The notes below the pieces were generated by a model that saw only the letters and a program-made list of their open reading frames with translations, was not told the origin of the DNA and made no database searches. DNA of 64,000 nt, from assembly GCA_030123565.1 (NCBI GenBank), contig CP126122.1, positions 1,871,001-1,935,000 of the forward strand. Reading direction: 5' to 3'. Position 1 is the first letter of the stretch, and every line of letters starts with the position of its first letter. Shown here piece after piece: positions 52,412-62,246 of the stretch. The stretch comes from Nitrospira sp. (lineage in GTDB: Bacteria; Nitrospirota; Nitrospiria; Nitrospirales; Nitrospiraceae). Made by a program: the position numbers and the translations under genes.

Positions 52412-54790
52412 TTAGAAAAAACTGCGCGGAACCACGACGATATCTTCAGGGAGAATCATGGTATCCAGACTCACGTGAATCGACTGCTCTTGTCCATTGA
52501 TTTTGCGCAATACCTTTGTGTTACTCTCCGCCGCCTTGTCTGTAAAACCGCCGGCCATCGTGATCACTTGATGCACCGTTAAGCCTCTGTCATAAGGAAA
52601 ATCTCCCGCTCGCTTCACCTCTCCGTTCACATAGACCTTCTTCAACTGCGGTATCACGATAAAATCGTCCGGCAGCATCGGAGCGTCCAACGAGATCTCC
52701 ATCGTCTTGACGCCGTCGTCGGACACACGAGTCACCATGATGGTTCCCTTCTCTGCCTTTTCCGTCCATCCGCCGGCCATACTGAGCGCCTTGTGTACCG
52801 TCATGCCCTTTTCGAAAAGATACCGCCCCGGCGTCTTCACTTCTCCGCTCACATAGAATCGCCTGGCCTCCGCCACCACGACGATGTCATCCGGCAGCAG
52901 CAGGCTGTCCAACTCGACCGGCAACGTCTCCTCATGCCCATTGACCTGTCGGAGCACCTGGAACGTCCCCCGCTCCGCCTTCTCCGTTAACCCGCCGGCC
53001 ATGGCAATCGCCTTATGCACCGTGAGCCCGTCTTTATAGGGATAGCCACCTGGCGTCTTCACTTCCCCGCTCGTATAGAATTTGTAATTCTCTATCTCGA
53101 CCACAATGATGTCATCCGGCAACACCGTCATCTCCGGTTTCGCCGTCAGCGTCTCCGCCACCCCCTTCGTCACCCGCGTCACTTTGATTGAGCCGTTTTC
53201 GGCCTTCTCCGTCCGGCCTCCCGCGAGGCTCAGCGCCTTATGGATGGTCATCCCCGGTTCATAGAGATACCGCCCCGGCGTCTTCACTTCTCCGCTCACG
53301 TAGAATCGCCTGGCCTCCGCCACCACGACGATGTCATCCGGCAGCAGCAGGCTGTCCAACTCGACCGGCAACGTCTCCTCATGCCCATTGACCTGTCGGA
53401 GCACCTGGAACGTCCCCCGCTCCGCCTTCTCCGTTAACCCGCCGGCCATGGCAATCGCCTTATGCACCGTGAGCCCGTCTTTATAGGGATAGCCACCTGG
53501 CGTCTTCACTTCCCCGCTCGTATAGAATTTGTAATTCTCTATCTCGACCACAATGATGTCATCCGGCAACACCGTCATCTCCGGTTTCGCCGTCAGCGTC
53601 TCCGCCACCCCCTTCGTCACCCGCGTCACTTTGATTGAGCCGTTTTCGGCCTTCTCCGTCCGGCCTCCCGCGAGGCTCAGCGCCTTATGGATGGTCATCC
53701 CCGGTTCATAGAGATACCGCCCCGGCGTCTTCACTTCTCCGCTCACATAGAATCGCCTGGCCTCCGCCACCACGACGATGTCATCCGGCAGCAGCAGGCT
53801 GTCCAACTCGACCGGCAACGTCTCCTCATGCCCATTGACCTGTCGGAGCACCTGGAACGTCCCCCGCTCCGCCTTCTCCGTTAACCCGCCGGCCATGGCA
53901 ATCGCCTTATGCACCGTGAGCCCGTCTTTATAGGGATAGCCACCTGGCGTCTTCACTTCCCCGCTCGTATAGAATTTGTAATTCTCTATCTCGACCACAA
54001 TGATGTCATCCGGCAACACCGTCATCTCCGGTTTCGCCGTCAGCGTCTCCGCCACCCCCTTCGTCACCCGCGTCACTTTGATTGAGCCGTTTTCGGCCTT
54101 CTCCGTCCGGCCTCCCGCGAGGCTCAGCGCCTTATGGATGGTCATCCCCGGTTCATAGAGATACCGCCCCGGCGTCTTCACTTCTCCGCTCACATAGAAT
54201 CGCCTGGCCTCCGCCACCACGACGATGTCATCCGGCAGCAGCAAATTATCGAGACCGGCCGTAAGGACGATCTGTTTCCCGTCTATGTTCCGCAGGACAC
54301 GAACCGTGCTTCGCTCTGCCTTCTCGCTCAAGCCTCCTGCGAGACTCAGCGCCTTCCGAACACTCAACCCTTCTTCATAGGCATAACCGCCGGGTGCCTT
54401 CACCTCCCCATTCATATAAATGTTGCGGAACTTCACGACATAGGTCGTCACTTTAGGAGCCCGCACATAGCCGGCTTCCAGACGAGAGGTCAGATAGTCT
54501 TGTAACTCTTGGATGGTCTTCCCTGCGACATGCAAACTCCCGAGGAGAGGAAAGTTAATGTTGCCGTCTCCATCGATCTTACTTTCTGCCTTCAGGTCTT
54601 CTTCGCCGAAGACTTGAATTTTGACGACATCATTGGCGCCTAAACGATAACTCTGGCTCAACGACTGGGACTGAGGTTGAGCTAAACCAACTTCGCTGAG
54701 CAGGGCCGATGTCAAGACCAGGACCAGCACTAACCACCGACGTCGATGACCAACTTCCAGATGGCACCCATCGAAACGTTGCGGTTTCAC
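52412..54790 (-). CDS. Polysaccharide export protein with nine SLBB domains
   Basis: 792 residues from a GTG at 54790, which has AAGGAG upstream; the frame is open to 54904 but that part is not signal-peptide-like. A signal peptide (about 1-37, RRRWLVLVLVLTSALLS) leads to a PES domain (LGANDVVKIQVFGEEDL) and nine SLBB domains of about 75 residues. Three 149-residue double units are identical or almost so, encoded by the 447-bp repeats at 52818-54242. It ends in VVPRSFF. It shares no lipobox or terminal helix with Wza. The long string of domains could form an extended periplasmic duct or scaffold. It lies between the SDR fusion gene and the six-domain paralogue. Confidence 0.87.
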   Translation of the reverse strand: MKPQRFDGCHLEVGHRRRWLVLVLVLTSALLSEVGLAQPQSQSLSQSYRLGANDVVKIQVFGEEDLKAESKIDGDGNINFPLLGSLHVAGKTIQELQDYLTSRLEAGYVRAPKVTTYVVKFRNIYMNGEVKAPGGYAYEEGLSVRKALSLAGGLSEKAERSTVRVLRNIDGKQIVLTAGLDNLLLPDDIVVVAEARRFYVSGEVKTPGRYLYEPGMTIHKALSLAGGRTEKAENGSIKVTRVTKGVAETLTAKPEMTVLPDDIIVVEIENYKFYTSGEVKTPGGYPYKDGLTVHKAIAMAGGLTEKAERGTFQVLRQVNGHEETLPVELDSLLLPDDIVVVAEARRFYVSGEVKTPGRYLYEPGMTIHKALSLAGGRTEKAENGSIKVTRVTKGVAETLTAKPEMTVLPDDIIVVEIENYKFYTSGEVKTPGGYPYKDGLTVHKAIAMAGGLTEKAERGTFQVLRQVNGHEETLPVELDSLLLPDDIVVVAEARRFYVSGEVKTPGRYLYEPGMTIHKALSLAGGRTEKAENGSIKVTRVTKGVAETLTAKPEMTVLPDDIIVVEIENYKFYTSGEVKTPGGYPYKDGLTVHKAIAMAGGLTEKAERGTFQVLRQVNGHEETLPVELDSLLLPDDIVVVAEARRFYVSGEVKTPGRYLFEKGMTVHKALSMAGGWTEKAEKGTIMVTRVSDDGVKTMEISLDAPMLPDDFIVIPQLKKVYVNGEVKRAGDFPYDRGLTVHQVITMAGGFTDKAAESNTKVLRKINGQEQSIHVSLDTMILPEDIVVVPRSFF
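52818..54242 (-). repeat. 447-bp tandem repeat encoding pairs of SLBB domains
   Basis: Three full units and a part of a fourth follow each other at exactly 447-bp spacing, for example at 52846, 53293, 53740 and 54187. By eye the units are identical apart from isolated bases, such as CACGT versus CACAT at one boundary. Each unit is 149 codons, so the frame is kept. Confidence 0.9.
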
Positions 54791-54974
54791 GTGGATTCTC
54801 CTTCGAGTGCGCCGGTGGGATACAAGGCGCATATCTCGACACGGTAGGTTCAACTTGAACGCGGAGAAGATCGGCAACGCTTGTTCAGTGGTGTAGATAT
54901 GCACGATCGGAATGAGGTCTGCAACGGCTTGCCAAGAGCAACGCGCGAGGAAGGCCTTTCGATATACCGCCGCA

Positions 54975-56558
54975 TCAACTCGCTGCGCTGACCGTGGAAC
55001 CTGTGTCCAATGGGACGGTCTTAATATTCATCAGATCTACCGCCCATCCCATTTCTCGTCGCATGAGATTGGAGTTATGTTCTTCGCTGAGAAACGTCAC
55101 GTTGCTGTACATGGGATGCCGATAGTCAGGTACTTCACCTCGTTTCAAAGCAGCGATAACTTGGGTCACCCCCTGTTCCAGCGTCCACTGAGGGACGAAC
55201 TCCAACACCCGCGCGATTTTTGTAAAATCGACTCGATAATTGCGAAAATCTGCGCCGGCCTCCTGCTCCGTCACAACCGTGCCAGGAACCAATGATCGAA
55301 TAATCTGCGCGACGTCTCTCAGCTGATAATTTTGTGCGTTGGACCCCACATTGAAGACTTGATTGTGAATGAGTTCTATCGGCGCCTCAACTGCGTTCGT
55401 TAACGCCAAGGCGGCATCATCGACATGCACGAACGGTCTCCATTGGTCCGCACCGAAGACATAGAGTTTTCCATCCGCGAGGGCTTTGGCAGTCAACAAA
55501 TTCACCACTAAATCAAATCTCGTGCGTCCTGAAAGTCCATAGACCGTGCCGAAACGAAGAATGACGGGAGAGAAAACGTCGCTGGCCAATGGCATCAATA
55601 CCCTCTCCGACGCCAACTTGCTTCGTGCGTAGAGAGAAAGCGGATTCACGACGGACCGTTCGTCCAGCGTTTCCTCGTTGGAGCCGAACACGGAACACGT
55701 ACTTGCAAAGTAGAAGCGTTTGATCCCGCTGCCCTTCGCCACCTCGGCCACCATTCGGGTCGCGATCAAATTCACTTCGATGGTCAATTCCTCATCCAGA
55801 GAACAGGCTTGGTCGCCGACAATGGCCCCTAGATGGATGACATCATCCACTCCTTTCATGGCGCGGACAACCTTGTCCATGTGCCGAAAATCACCCTGAA
55901 TGATTTCAAGGTTTGAATAGCCTGCGAGGTTGGCTATAGGCTCCTTTCCAAAAAGGAGCAAATCGAACAACCGCACCTCATACCCCCGCTGCAGCAATTT
56001 CGGCAGCAGCGCTGATCCGATAAATCCCGCCCCGCCGATGACGAGGACTCTCCTCGTTCCCTGCCGCGTGATATTCGGCCCATGCGCGGCTGGTTCGCGA
56101 TCATCAATCGCTCTCCAAATCATAGTCCACAGCCGTGCGACAATGAGTTCCGCGCATGTCAGAAACCAGCCGATGAACAAAACGCTGCGAGGGAGCGAGA
56201 CTCCGACGCGTAAGAAGAAAGAGACAAATCCAAAGATGAGATAGCTCAAACTGACCCCTTGGGCGACGACGAGTGCTTTATAGTGCCCCTCATAATATCT
56301 TCCGCGTGTGTAAAATCCGCTGCCGTAAAACACTACGACCGAAATGAGCGTAAGGAGCCAAACGCTAGCCACATATTCATCAACATATTCCATCAGAACG
56401 TTCTGTGGCGGTCCATTTCCCTGTATCCCGATTTCAAAAATAAACCGTACCACCAAGGCCGAAGCCCAGGCTCCGTTCACCATCATGGCGTCGGCCGCAA
56501 TCCGCGCCCACGTCTTCGGCGACAGACATGTCCTTCCGGCTGCTCTCATGATCGTCAC
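54975..56558 (-). CDS. CapD-like membrane domain fused to an SDR epimerase
   Basis: A 527-residue protein. Residues 1-150 have four membrane helices (about 24-44, 66-82, 95-116, 122-145) of the kind found at the N-terminus of CapD/WbpM and of polyprenyl glycosylphosphotransferases, including LPRSVLFIGWFLT. The usual CoA-binding-like domain is missing. From 170 an extended SDR begins: VLVIGGAGFIG (175-181 in the glycine motif), the Asp in LFDLL, FASTCSVFG and the catalytic YARSK. It is most like NDP-sugar epimerases or dehydratases. It overlaps the aminotransferase gene by 4 bases (ATGA), so they probably act in one nucleotide-sugar pathway. Confidence 0.85.
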   Translation of the reverse strand: MTIMRAAGRTCLSPKTWARIAADAMMVNGAWASALVVRFIFEIGIQGNGPPQNVLMEYVDEYVASVWLLTLISVVVFYGSGFYTRGRYYEGHYKALVVAQGVSLSYLIFGFVSFFLRVGVSLPRSVLFIGWFLTCAELIVARLWTMIWRAIDDREPAAHGPNITRQGTRRVLVIGGAGFIGSALLPKLLQRGYEVRLFDLLLFGKEPIANLAGYSNLEIIQGDFRHMDKVVRAMKGVDDVIHLGAIVGDQACSLDEELTIEVNLIATRMVAEVAKGSGIKRFYFASTCSVFGSNEETLDERSVVNPLSLYARSKLASERVLMPLASDVFSPVILRFGTVYGLSGRTRFDLVVNLLTAKALADGKLYVFGADQWRPFVHVDDAALALTNAVEAPIELIHNQVFNVGSNAQNYQLRDVAQIIRSLVPGTVVTEQEAGADFRNYRVDFTKIARVLEFVPQWTLEQGVTQVIAALKRGEVPDYRHPMYSNVTFLSEEHNSNLMRREMGWAVDLMNIKTVPLDTGSTVSAAS

Positions 56559-57781
56559 CTTCTGTACGCAGACGTTACGGCTTGAACCGAGTCAATGACA
56601 TCATGGACATCGTCCTCGGTCATGCCGGGATAGAGCGGCAGTGACACGATCCTGTCATAGAGATATTCGGCCTGTTTCAGATCGCCATGACGATACCTGT
56701 ATTGTTTCTGATAATAGGGATGCAGATGAACGGGGATGAAGTGCACGCTCGTCCCGATGTTTCGAATTCGAAGCGCCTCAATGAATTGCGCACGGTCGAT
56801 CGTCATTCGTTCGAGCGCCAATCGGATCACATACAGATGCCAGGCATGCGTGCGTGTCGGATGCACCAGCGGCGTCTCGACTTCCGGAATATCACGAAAG
56901 ACCTCCGTATAGAGCCGCGCATACCGTGCACGTGTTTCGATGAACCCGTCGAGCTTCTTGAGCTGGTGAATTCCCAAGCTGGCCTGAATGTCGGTCATGT
57001 TACATTTGTACCCCGGCTCCAAGACTTCGTAAAACCAGCTCTCGGAGCCCATGTATCGTTTCCATGCGTCTCGATTCATTCCGTGCAGCGTCAACAAACG
57101 CATGCGCTCGGCCAGCGTACCATCCGCCGTTGCAATCAGACCCCCTTCACCGGTGGTCAGGTTCTTGATCGCATAAAAACTGAAGCATACGACATGTCGT
57201 TCCGAACCGTAGACTGTGGAGTGCCGAGCGTCGCCTATCTTCATGCCTCGGTATTCCGCGCCGGTGGCATGTGCAGCATCTTCGATCACGGCAAGGTTGT
57301 GCCGACGAGCGACTTCATAAAGCGCCTTCAATTCGCAAGCCTGTCCGCTATAGTGCACCAGCATGACGGCCTTCGTGCGGGGCGTAATCGCTCGTTCGAC
57401 CGCCTCAGGCGTGACGTTGAAATCCTCCCCGACATCGATCAATACAGGCCGCGCGCCCAGGTGCACGACGACATTGGCGGAAGCGCAAAACGTCAGTGTC
57501 GGAACGATGACTTCGTCGCCCGGCCCGACCCCTAAAGCCGTGAGTGCAATATGGAGGGCGGCCGTGCAGGAGCTCACGGCGATGGCATAGGGCGTTCCGA
57601 CATACTGCGCGAATGCGTCCTCAAATAGTTTGACCTTGGGACCTGTCGTGATCCAACCGGAACGAAGCGAGTCGACGACCTCCGCGATTTCCTCTTCTCC
57701 TATGGAAGGCAGCGCGAATGGAAGAAAGTTTGATCGTGAGACTGCGAACGAGTTTTTCAGCAGCATATCCTTCACTTTCAA
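56555..57781 (-). CDS. DegT/DnrJ/EryC1/StrS aminotransferase
   Basis: A 408-residue PLP enzyme of the sugar aminotransferase family. The PLP lysine is in SFYAIKNLTTGEGGLI, with VIEDAAHATGA as the cofactor aspartate motif and SSCTAALHIAL the N-terminal loop. It converts a keto-sugar nucleotide into an amino sugar. Its stop overlaps the start of the SDR fusion, which may make its keto substrate. An alternative start at the sixth codon (MLLKNSF) is possible. Confidence 0.94.
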   Translation of the reverse strand: MKVKDMLLKNSFAVSRSNFLPFALPSIGEEEIAEVVDSLRSGWITTGPKVKLFEDAFAQYVGTPYAIAVSSCTAALHIALTALGVGPGDEVIVPTLTFCASANVVVHLGARPVLIDVGEDFNVTPEAVERAITPRTKAVMLVHYSGQACELKALYEVARRHNLAVIEDAAHATGAEYRGMKIGDARHSTVYGSERHVVCFSFYAIKNLTTGEGGLIATADGTLAERMRLLTLHGMNRDAWKRYMGSESWFYEVLEPGYKCNMTDIQASLGIHQLKKLDGFIETRARYARLYTEVFRDIPEVETPLVHPTRTHAWHLYVIRLALERMTIDRAQFIEALRIRNIGTSVHFIPVHLHPYYQKQYRYRHGDLKQAEYLYDRIVSLPLYPGMTEDDVHDVIDSVQAVTSAYRR

Positions 57782-57880
57782 GAGAGATGAGGTGTGTGAC
57801 CAGCGACCGTCGTGCCGACAGACTGACCAGTGCGAGATAAATTGGAGCGCGCCGGGGCTCGTACCTGTTGAGGCCCGACC

Positions 57881-58783
57881 TCAGCGGGTGACGGTTCCGA
57901 GCATGCGGTTGAATGTTCGCTTGGCGGTGACTCCCCAGCGAGTATCTTTCAGACCGATGGCATCGCAAGACCCATCAAGCAGGCGCGCGAAGGTGAACCG
58001 TCCGAAAGGCTCCACCATGTGACGACGGAGCCATTTGCCGCTGCGCAGACGGGCCACGGTGTTGGATCCGGTAAGCGTGACGAATGAAGCGAGGTAGCCG
58101 GCCTCTTCGACCATATCCTCCAAACGCTGGCTGAAATCTCCTGAAGCGCCCTTGGGATAACTGAAGAACCGGACAGCCGAACCGAGCCGATCTTCAATAA
58201 GCGCCCTGGAGGAAACTATCTCGTTCCTTGCCATCTCAAGAGGAAGTGTCGTCAGCACACGGTGGCTCCTGGTGTGAGAACCGATCGTAAACACGTCCTG
58301 CATGGCCCGGATGTGGTCCCAATCGAGTGCAGGGTTCGGCATGGGAAGGCGCTCGTCGTGTGGGAATGATGTGGTGGTTCCGATATAGTCTGTGGCGGGG
58401 AACAAGATGGCCTTTAATCCCATGCTTTGAAGAACGGGATAGGCGTTCTCATAGACATCTCGATATCCGTCATCGAACGTGATGAGCACCGCCTTGCCGG
58501 GAAGCCGCCCCCCATGTGCCACCACCCCTATCAAATCTTCCGGCGAGATGACCGTATAGTGTTCCGTGAGAAACCGTAACTGACGCGCAAACAGATGAGG
58601 CGTCACCGACAGGGTATTACCGGGGATCTCATTAATCTTGTAGTAAATGAGAATGCGAAGTGCCGGCGCGGATCCAAGCACCTGCGCAGCCGACGTCATA
58701 CCGGAAAGCAGTGATGTGCCGCCCAACAGCGTGTAGACCATATTCTTGATCCGCTGCTTTCGGATGACTTGTTTCGTAGTCAC
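57881..58783 (-). CDS. Polysaccharide deacetylase (NodB domain)
   Basis: About 300 residues. The NodB motifs are clear: TFDDGYRDVYENAYPVL (metal-binding aspartates), SHTRSH (the two histidines) and FFSYPKGA (the arginine/proline motif). It removes acetyl groups from N-acetyl sugars of a polysaccharide. The start is uncertain: GTGs at 58825 and 58783 and an ATG at 58741 are in frame; 58783 gives KQVIRKQRIKNMVYTLLGG, a plausible cytoplasmic or membrane-proximal lead. Its gap to the methyltransferase is short and the direction is the same. Confidence 0.85.
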   Translation of the reverse strand: MTTKQVIRKQRIKNMVYTLLGGTSLLSGMTSAAQVLGSAPALRILIYYKINEIPGNTLSVTPHLFARQLRFLTEHYTVISPEDLIGVVAHGGRLPGKAVLITFDDGYRDVYENAYPVLQSMGLKAILFPATDYIGTTTSFPHDERLPMPNPALDWDHIRAMQDVFTIGSHTRSHRVLTTLPLEMARNEIVSSRALIEDRLGSAVRFFSYPKGASGDFSQRLEDMVEEAGYLASFVTLTGSNTVARLRSGKWLRRHMVEPFGRFTFARLLDGSCDAIGLKDTRWGVTAKRTFNRMLGTVTR

Positions 58784-58841
58784 GATGAGACTGTTTAAAG
58801 AGAAATGCCAATCGCCCTGCCGCACTCGTTCGGTTCGGACC

Positions 58842-59759
58842 TCACGCAGGAAGCAATGTGACCTCAAATCCAAAGACCCGCAATTCTTCTTCCGGCATCG
58901 TCCGAAACGGTAGAACGAGCTTCCGTCGTGGTATCGGGACTTCGTCCCACCGCTTGACCGCGACAACCGTCACCTTGAATCCGGCGCGTCGGAACACGGT
59001 CAGCATGTCGGAATACCGTAGCCGGTTGGCATAAAACCCGCACCGCGCAACAGCATCGGATTCCCATATCGAATCGCGGAATCGTAAATGATGAAGCTCC
59101 TTGACGAACAGGTCGGAAAGATCCACGACATGAGAGCACAGGCCGTCGTCCTTCAAGACTCGACGGAGTTCGCGCATGGTATCCAGCAGTTCCGCTCGTC
59201 GTACGCTCTGAAGCACTGCCTGGGACCAGATGAAGTCTACGGATCGCGAGGGAATGGCGCGGAGGGACGACAACCCGCTTGATCCGTAGGTTGCACGACA
59301 GAGCGGCAACAAATCGCCGATGGAAGTCACCCGCTCCACAGGTGGAGCGGGCAGGCCTTGACGACGAACAAATGATGCCATTTCTGCATACTTCTTGAGA
59401 TCCTTCACGGCAAAGTCTCCGACGTCGATCAGATAGGAGGCGGAAACTCCGACCGCAGAAGCAATCACGGCTGAAAAAAGGGAATCGCCTGGCCCGAGTT
59501 CCAATGCAACGATTTCTTCGGGACGTTTCGTCGCTCGAACTTTGTTGAAGTGACGGGTGAACACTTGAAAAGCATACGATGGATCTTCCATACGACCATG
59601 TTCAAATACGCCTAACCTGTGCCAAAAGTTGTATCCGCAAGGCAGACGTGAAGGCGCTATTCTCCCCGCCATCTTGACCCACCAGGGAGTTCTGGACTTC
59701 AACGTCCGCAGATCAATGAGACTCCCCTGCCTCAACCTCTGGATATAGGACGTATTCAT
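58842..59759 (-). CDS. SAM-dependent methyltransferase-like protein
   Basis: About 305 residues from the ATG at 59759; a GTG at 59903 would add 48. ALELGPGDSLFSAVIAS is a class I methyltransferase glycine motif, SRSVDFIWSQAVLQSV matches the acidic loop and post-motif II, and RELRRVLKDDGLCSHVVDL is the typical region after it. It probably methylates a sugar or carries out a related reaction in the polysaccharide pathway. The N-terminus (PCGYNFWHRLGVFEHGRMEDP) is shared by exopolysaccharide-locus methyltransferases. No substrate can be told. Confidence 0.75.
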   Translation of the reverse strand: MNTSYIQRLRQGSLIDLRTLKSRTPWWVKMAGRIAPSRLPCGYNFWHRLGVFEHGRMEDPSYAFQVFTRHFNKVRATKRPEEIVALELGPGDSLFSAVIASAVGVSASYLIDVGDFAVKDLKKYAEMASFVRRQGLPAPPVERVTSIGDLLPLCRATYGSSGLSSLRAIPSRSVDFIWSQAVLQSVRRAELLDTMRELRRVLKDDGLCSHVVDLSDLFVKELHHLRFRDSIWESDAVARCGFYANRLRYSDMLTVFRRAGFKVTVVAVKRWDEVPIPRRKLVLPFRTMPEEELRVFGFEVTLLPA

Positions 59760-59955
59760 CGCTCCGTCTATGCCGAGCAGCAACCCCGGCTTCCTTCCGG
59801 CCCTGGATAGAAAAGTAATTTGACGCGTACTCCTCTCGGATAAAGCCTCATCCGATAAGTACGATTCGGAATCGACCCTCAACGTCGGCGTGACACCCGC
59901 CACAATCTTGCTCGGTGCAGCCCGCTCATTAACGCATCACCTGTTCGGAAGACGC

Positions 59956-61188
59956 TCATCGATGGTCATGAATAAAGGGGGCGGGGTCAGATCGCCCATA
60001 GGTGCCGGTACCATACACGGCATCATGGTAATCAGAAATGGATGCAGTGTTCCGGCCATCTCCTAACAGCCACTGATACGCCGAAATCGTTTCCTCTGCG
60101 ACATGACGCGCGTCAAACTCCTTCACGACGATTTCGCGGCCTCGCAATCCCATCCTGTCCCGCAAGGCCCTATCGTAAATGAGCGTTCTAAGGGCTTGCG
60201 CCAGTGCCTGGGGATCTCGCGGCGGCACAAGCAATCCGTTCTCCCCATCTCTTACGATCTCTCTGCACCCCCTTACGCGGGTCGCAACAAGCGGTCTCGC
60301 GCAGGCCGCGGCCTCCAAAAGTACTTTCGGCAGTCCCTCTCCATAGGAAGGCAGCACTGCGATATGGGAGCCCGCGAAGATTTTGGCCATGTCATCTTGG
60401 TGTCCCCACCATTCGACAATCCCTTCGGCCTGCCAACGTCTAAGCTCGATTTCGGTATAGGTAGACGGATTTTCCCTATCGACTGCCCCCACTAAGGCTA
60501 GCCGCGCTCGGACGCCTTCCTGCTTCAATAGTCTGGCGGCCTCGAGAAATTCACCGACTCCCTTATCCCGTAACATTCGAGAGGCAAGGACCACGACGGG
60601 CTCCCCATCGGGCTGTGGAGATGGACTGAAATCGGAAGTATTGACACCAGCTCCGCGAATAATGAGCGCCTGGGACATCCTCACAAGGCCGGCCTCCACG
60701 AAGTCTTTACAGTCTTCCGTATTCTGAAAAATGACGACGGAACGAGGATGTCCCATCGCCCAGCGTAAAACGGGCTTGACGCCTACGCGGAGCAACCTAC
60801 GACGAGAGGAGTCGCCATTGTTCATATAGCCTAGGCCGGTAACGGCATTCACGATCGCCGGCACTCGGGCCAACCGCGCCGCAGTCGCCCCGAACATGAT
60901 CTGCTTGAGTGCAACGTGATGAATGATGTCGGGTCGCACACGACGATACAGCCGGATGAGCTCCACGAGAGAGCCCAATTCGTAGAGAGGTGACTGTATC
61001 CCTCGCCGTAATCGAATCGGCAGGAGTGTGAATTCTTCCTTTTCAATCTGCTTGGCATGCCGCTGAACCAGCGTGCCGACCGAGACTTCAAATCCTGAAT
61101 CCCGCGCTGTCCGAGCAAGATCGAGCCGATGTGAGCAGAAATAGGAATCATCATCGACGATATACAGGAGACGCGGCCTTCTACCCAC
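59956..61188 (-). CDS. Family 4 glycosyltransferase
   Basis: A 410-residue GT-B enzyme. The N-terminal RPRLLYIVDDDSYFCSHRLDLAR and the C-terminal nucleotide-sugar domain with ASRMLRDKGVGEFLEAA and the retaining-enzyme E-x7-E motif in EGLPKVLLEAAAC place it in GT4. It adds a sugar to the growing repeat unit on the inner membrane face. The GTG start has GGAGGG seven bases upstream. A stretch of about 45 residues after the fold (NTASISDYHDAVYGTG) is not usual. A 223-base gap without a visible gene separates it from the sugar transferase upstream. Confidence 0.92.
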   Translation of the reverse strand: MGRRPRLLYIVDDDSYFCSHRLDLARTARDSGFEVSVGTLVQRHAKQIEKEEFTLLPIRLRRGIQSPLYELGSLVELIRLYRRVRPDIIHHVALKQIMFGATAARLARVPAIVNAVTGLGYMNNGDSSRRRLLRVGVKPVLRWAMGHPRSVVIFQNTEDCKDFVEAGLVRMSQALIIRGAGVNTSDFSPSPQPDGEPVVVLASRMLRDKGVGEFLEAARLLKQEGVRARLALVGAVDRENPSTYTEIELRRWQAEGIVEWWGHQDDMAKIFAGSHIAVLPSYGEGLPKVLLEAAACARPLVATRVRGCREIVRDGENGLLVPPRDPQALAQALRTLIYDRALRDRMGLRGREIVVKEFDARHVAEETISAYQWLLGDGRNTASISDYHDAVYGTGTYGRSDPAPFIHDHR

Positions 61189-61411
61189 GAAGCACCCTCC
61201 TTGAGTCAGGGACAGGAGACATCGACACTGACCGATCGGCGACTATCCCCCACGATGGACGAATCGGACAGAGATCCCATCGCAACATTCTCCGGGAAAG
61301 AAACCTGTGAGGCAGTCCACATGGCGGCGACCGGGCGCAAGTTCGAATGACGTTCCGCACAGTGCCACCGATCACATCGCGTATCTCGCGCTGCACCAGG
61401 CTGCTCGAGAT

Positions 61412-62083
61412 TCACAGGTGGTGTCGGAACCGATGAGTGGTCGCCGCCTCAGCGGACGGAGAGCCTTTCGGAAGGTCCGTCGCCTCAGCGGCGCCTCCCG
61501 GAAACAGGCGCCATAGCGTCCTGAGGATCAACAACAGGTCAAAGCCCAGCGACGAGCGCCGCATATATTGTCTTGCCAGTGCCAACTTGTCCGGAAGAAT
61601 GTCACGCACGTATCTCTCTTCAGGATCGTCCGACCCCGCCAGTAACACCGATTCGTCGCGATATTTCAGCGAGGCGAGGTCTGTCAGCCCCGGACGAATG
61701 GTCAAAATCGTTTCGTACTCACTCCGAAACATTTCCACATATTGTCTGACTTCAGGCCGTGGTCCGACCACACTCATGTCGCCTTTGAGGACATTGATCA
61801 GTTGCGGAAGTTCGTCGAGTTTCGTTCGTCGAAGAAACGTCCCGACCGTCGTCACTCGCGGGTCACCCGTAGCCGTAAGGAGCCCTCCTCTTCGAGCGGC
61901 ATCCTGAACCATGGTTCGAAACTTATAGATCCTAAAGGGCCGGAACCCTTTGCCGATCCGTTCTTGACGGAAGAACACCGGGCCAGCCGAGTCATGTTTG
62001 ATCATGGCTGCCACCATGAGGAATACGGGGGCAAGCACCAGCAGGCCGCAGATGGACATCACGAGGTCTGCCATGCGTTTCAT
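61412..62083 (-). CDS. Initiating sugar transferase (WcaJ/PglC-like)
   Basis: A 223-residue phosphoglycosyltransferase. One N-terminal membrane segment (about 5-27), then [20 protein letters not shown] and [20 protein letters not shown] and [11 protein letters not shown], all motifs of the bacterial sugar transferase family. It transfers a sugar phosphate from a nucleotide sugar to undecaprenyl phosphate to begin repeat-unit synthesis. It lacks the large N-terminal domain of WcaJ/CpsE, so it is of the short PglC type. The C-terminal 30 residues are Ala/Thr/His-rich and unlike the family. Confidence 0.93.
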   Translation of the reverse strand: MKRMADLVMSICGLLVLAPVFLMVAAMIKHDSAGPVFFRQERIGKGFRPFRIYKFRTMVQDAARRGGLLTATGDPRVTTVGTFLRRTKLDELPQLINVLKGDMSVVGPRPEVRQYVEMFRSEYETILTIRPGLTDLASLKYRDESVLLAGSDDPEERYVRDILPDKLALARQYMRRSSLGFDLLLILRTLWRLFPGGAAEATDLPKGSPSAEAATTHRFRHHL

Positions 62084-62246
62084 ATCGTTCCGTTCCCAAA
62101 GCCGGATGCGCGCTCAGGCCGATCGCTGAACGGATCCCCGAATCGTTCAGGCTTGTATGAGCGACGATAAGCGCCATACTTTCAATCGATCGGAGCGGAG
62201 AACTGAGCCTTCTCCCTGCATGCAATTTGGCGCAACGAAAAGGCTC

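Noticed and set aside
52818-54242. Tandem repeats as a possible CRISPR array
   Set aside because: The unit is 447 bp, continuous, and coding; there are no short repeats with unique spacers and no cas genes.
51174-54505. Regularly spaced plus-strand frames that repeat every 447 bases
   Set aside because: They are the antisense image of the SLBB tandem repeats and not a family of small genes.
62084-62246. GAGCCTT...AAGGCTC near 62210-62252 as a terminator
   Set aside because: The stem is only 7 bp with a loop of about 28 bases and no T-run, so I do not call it.
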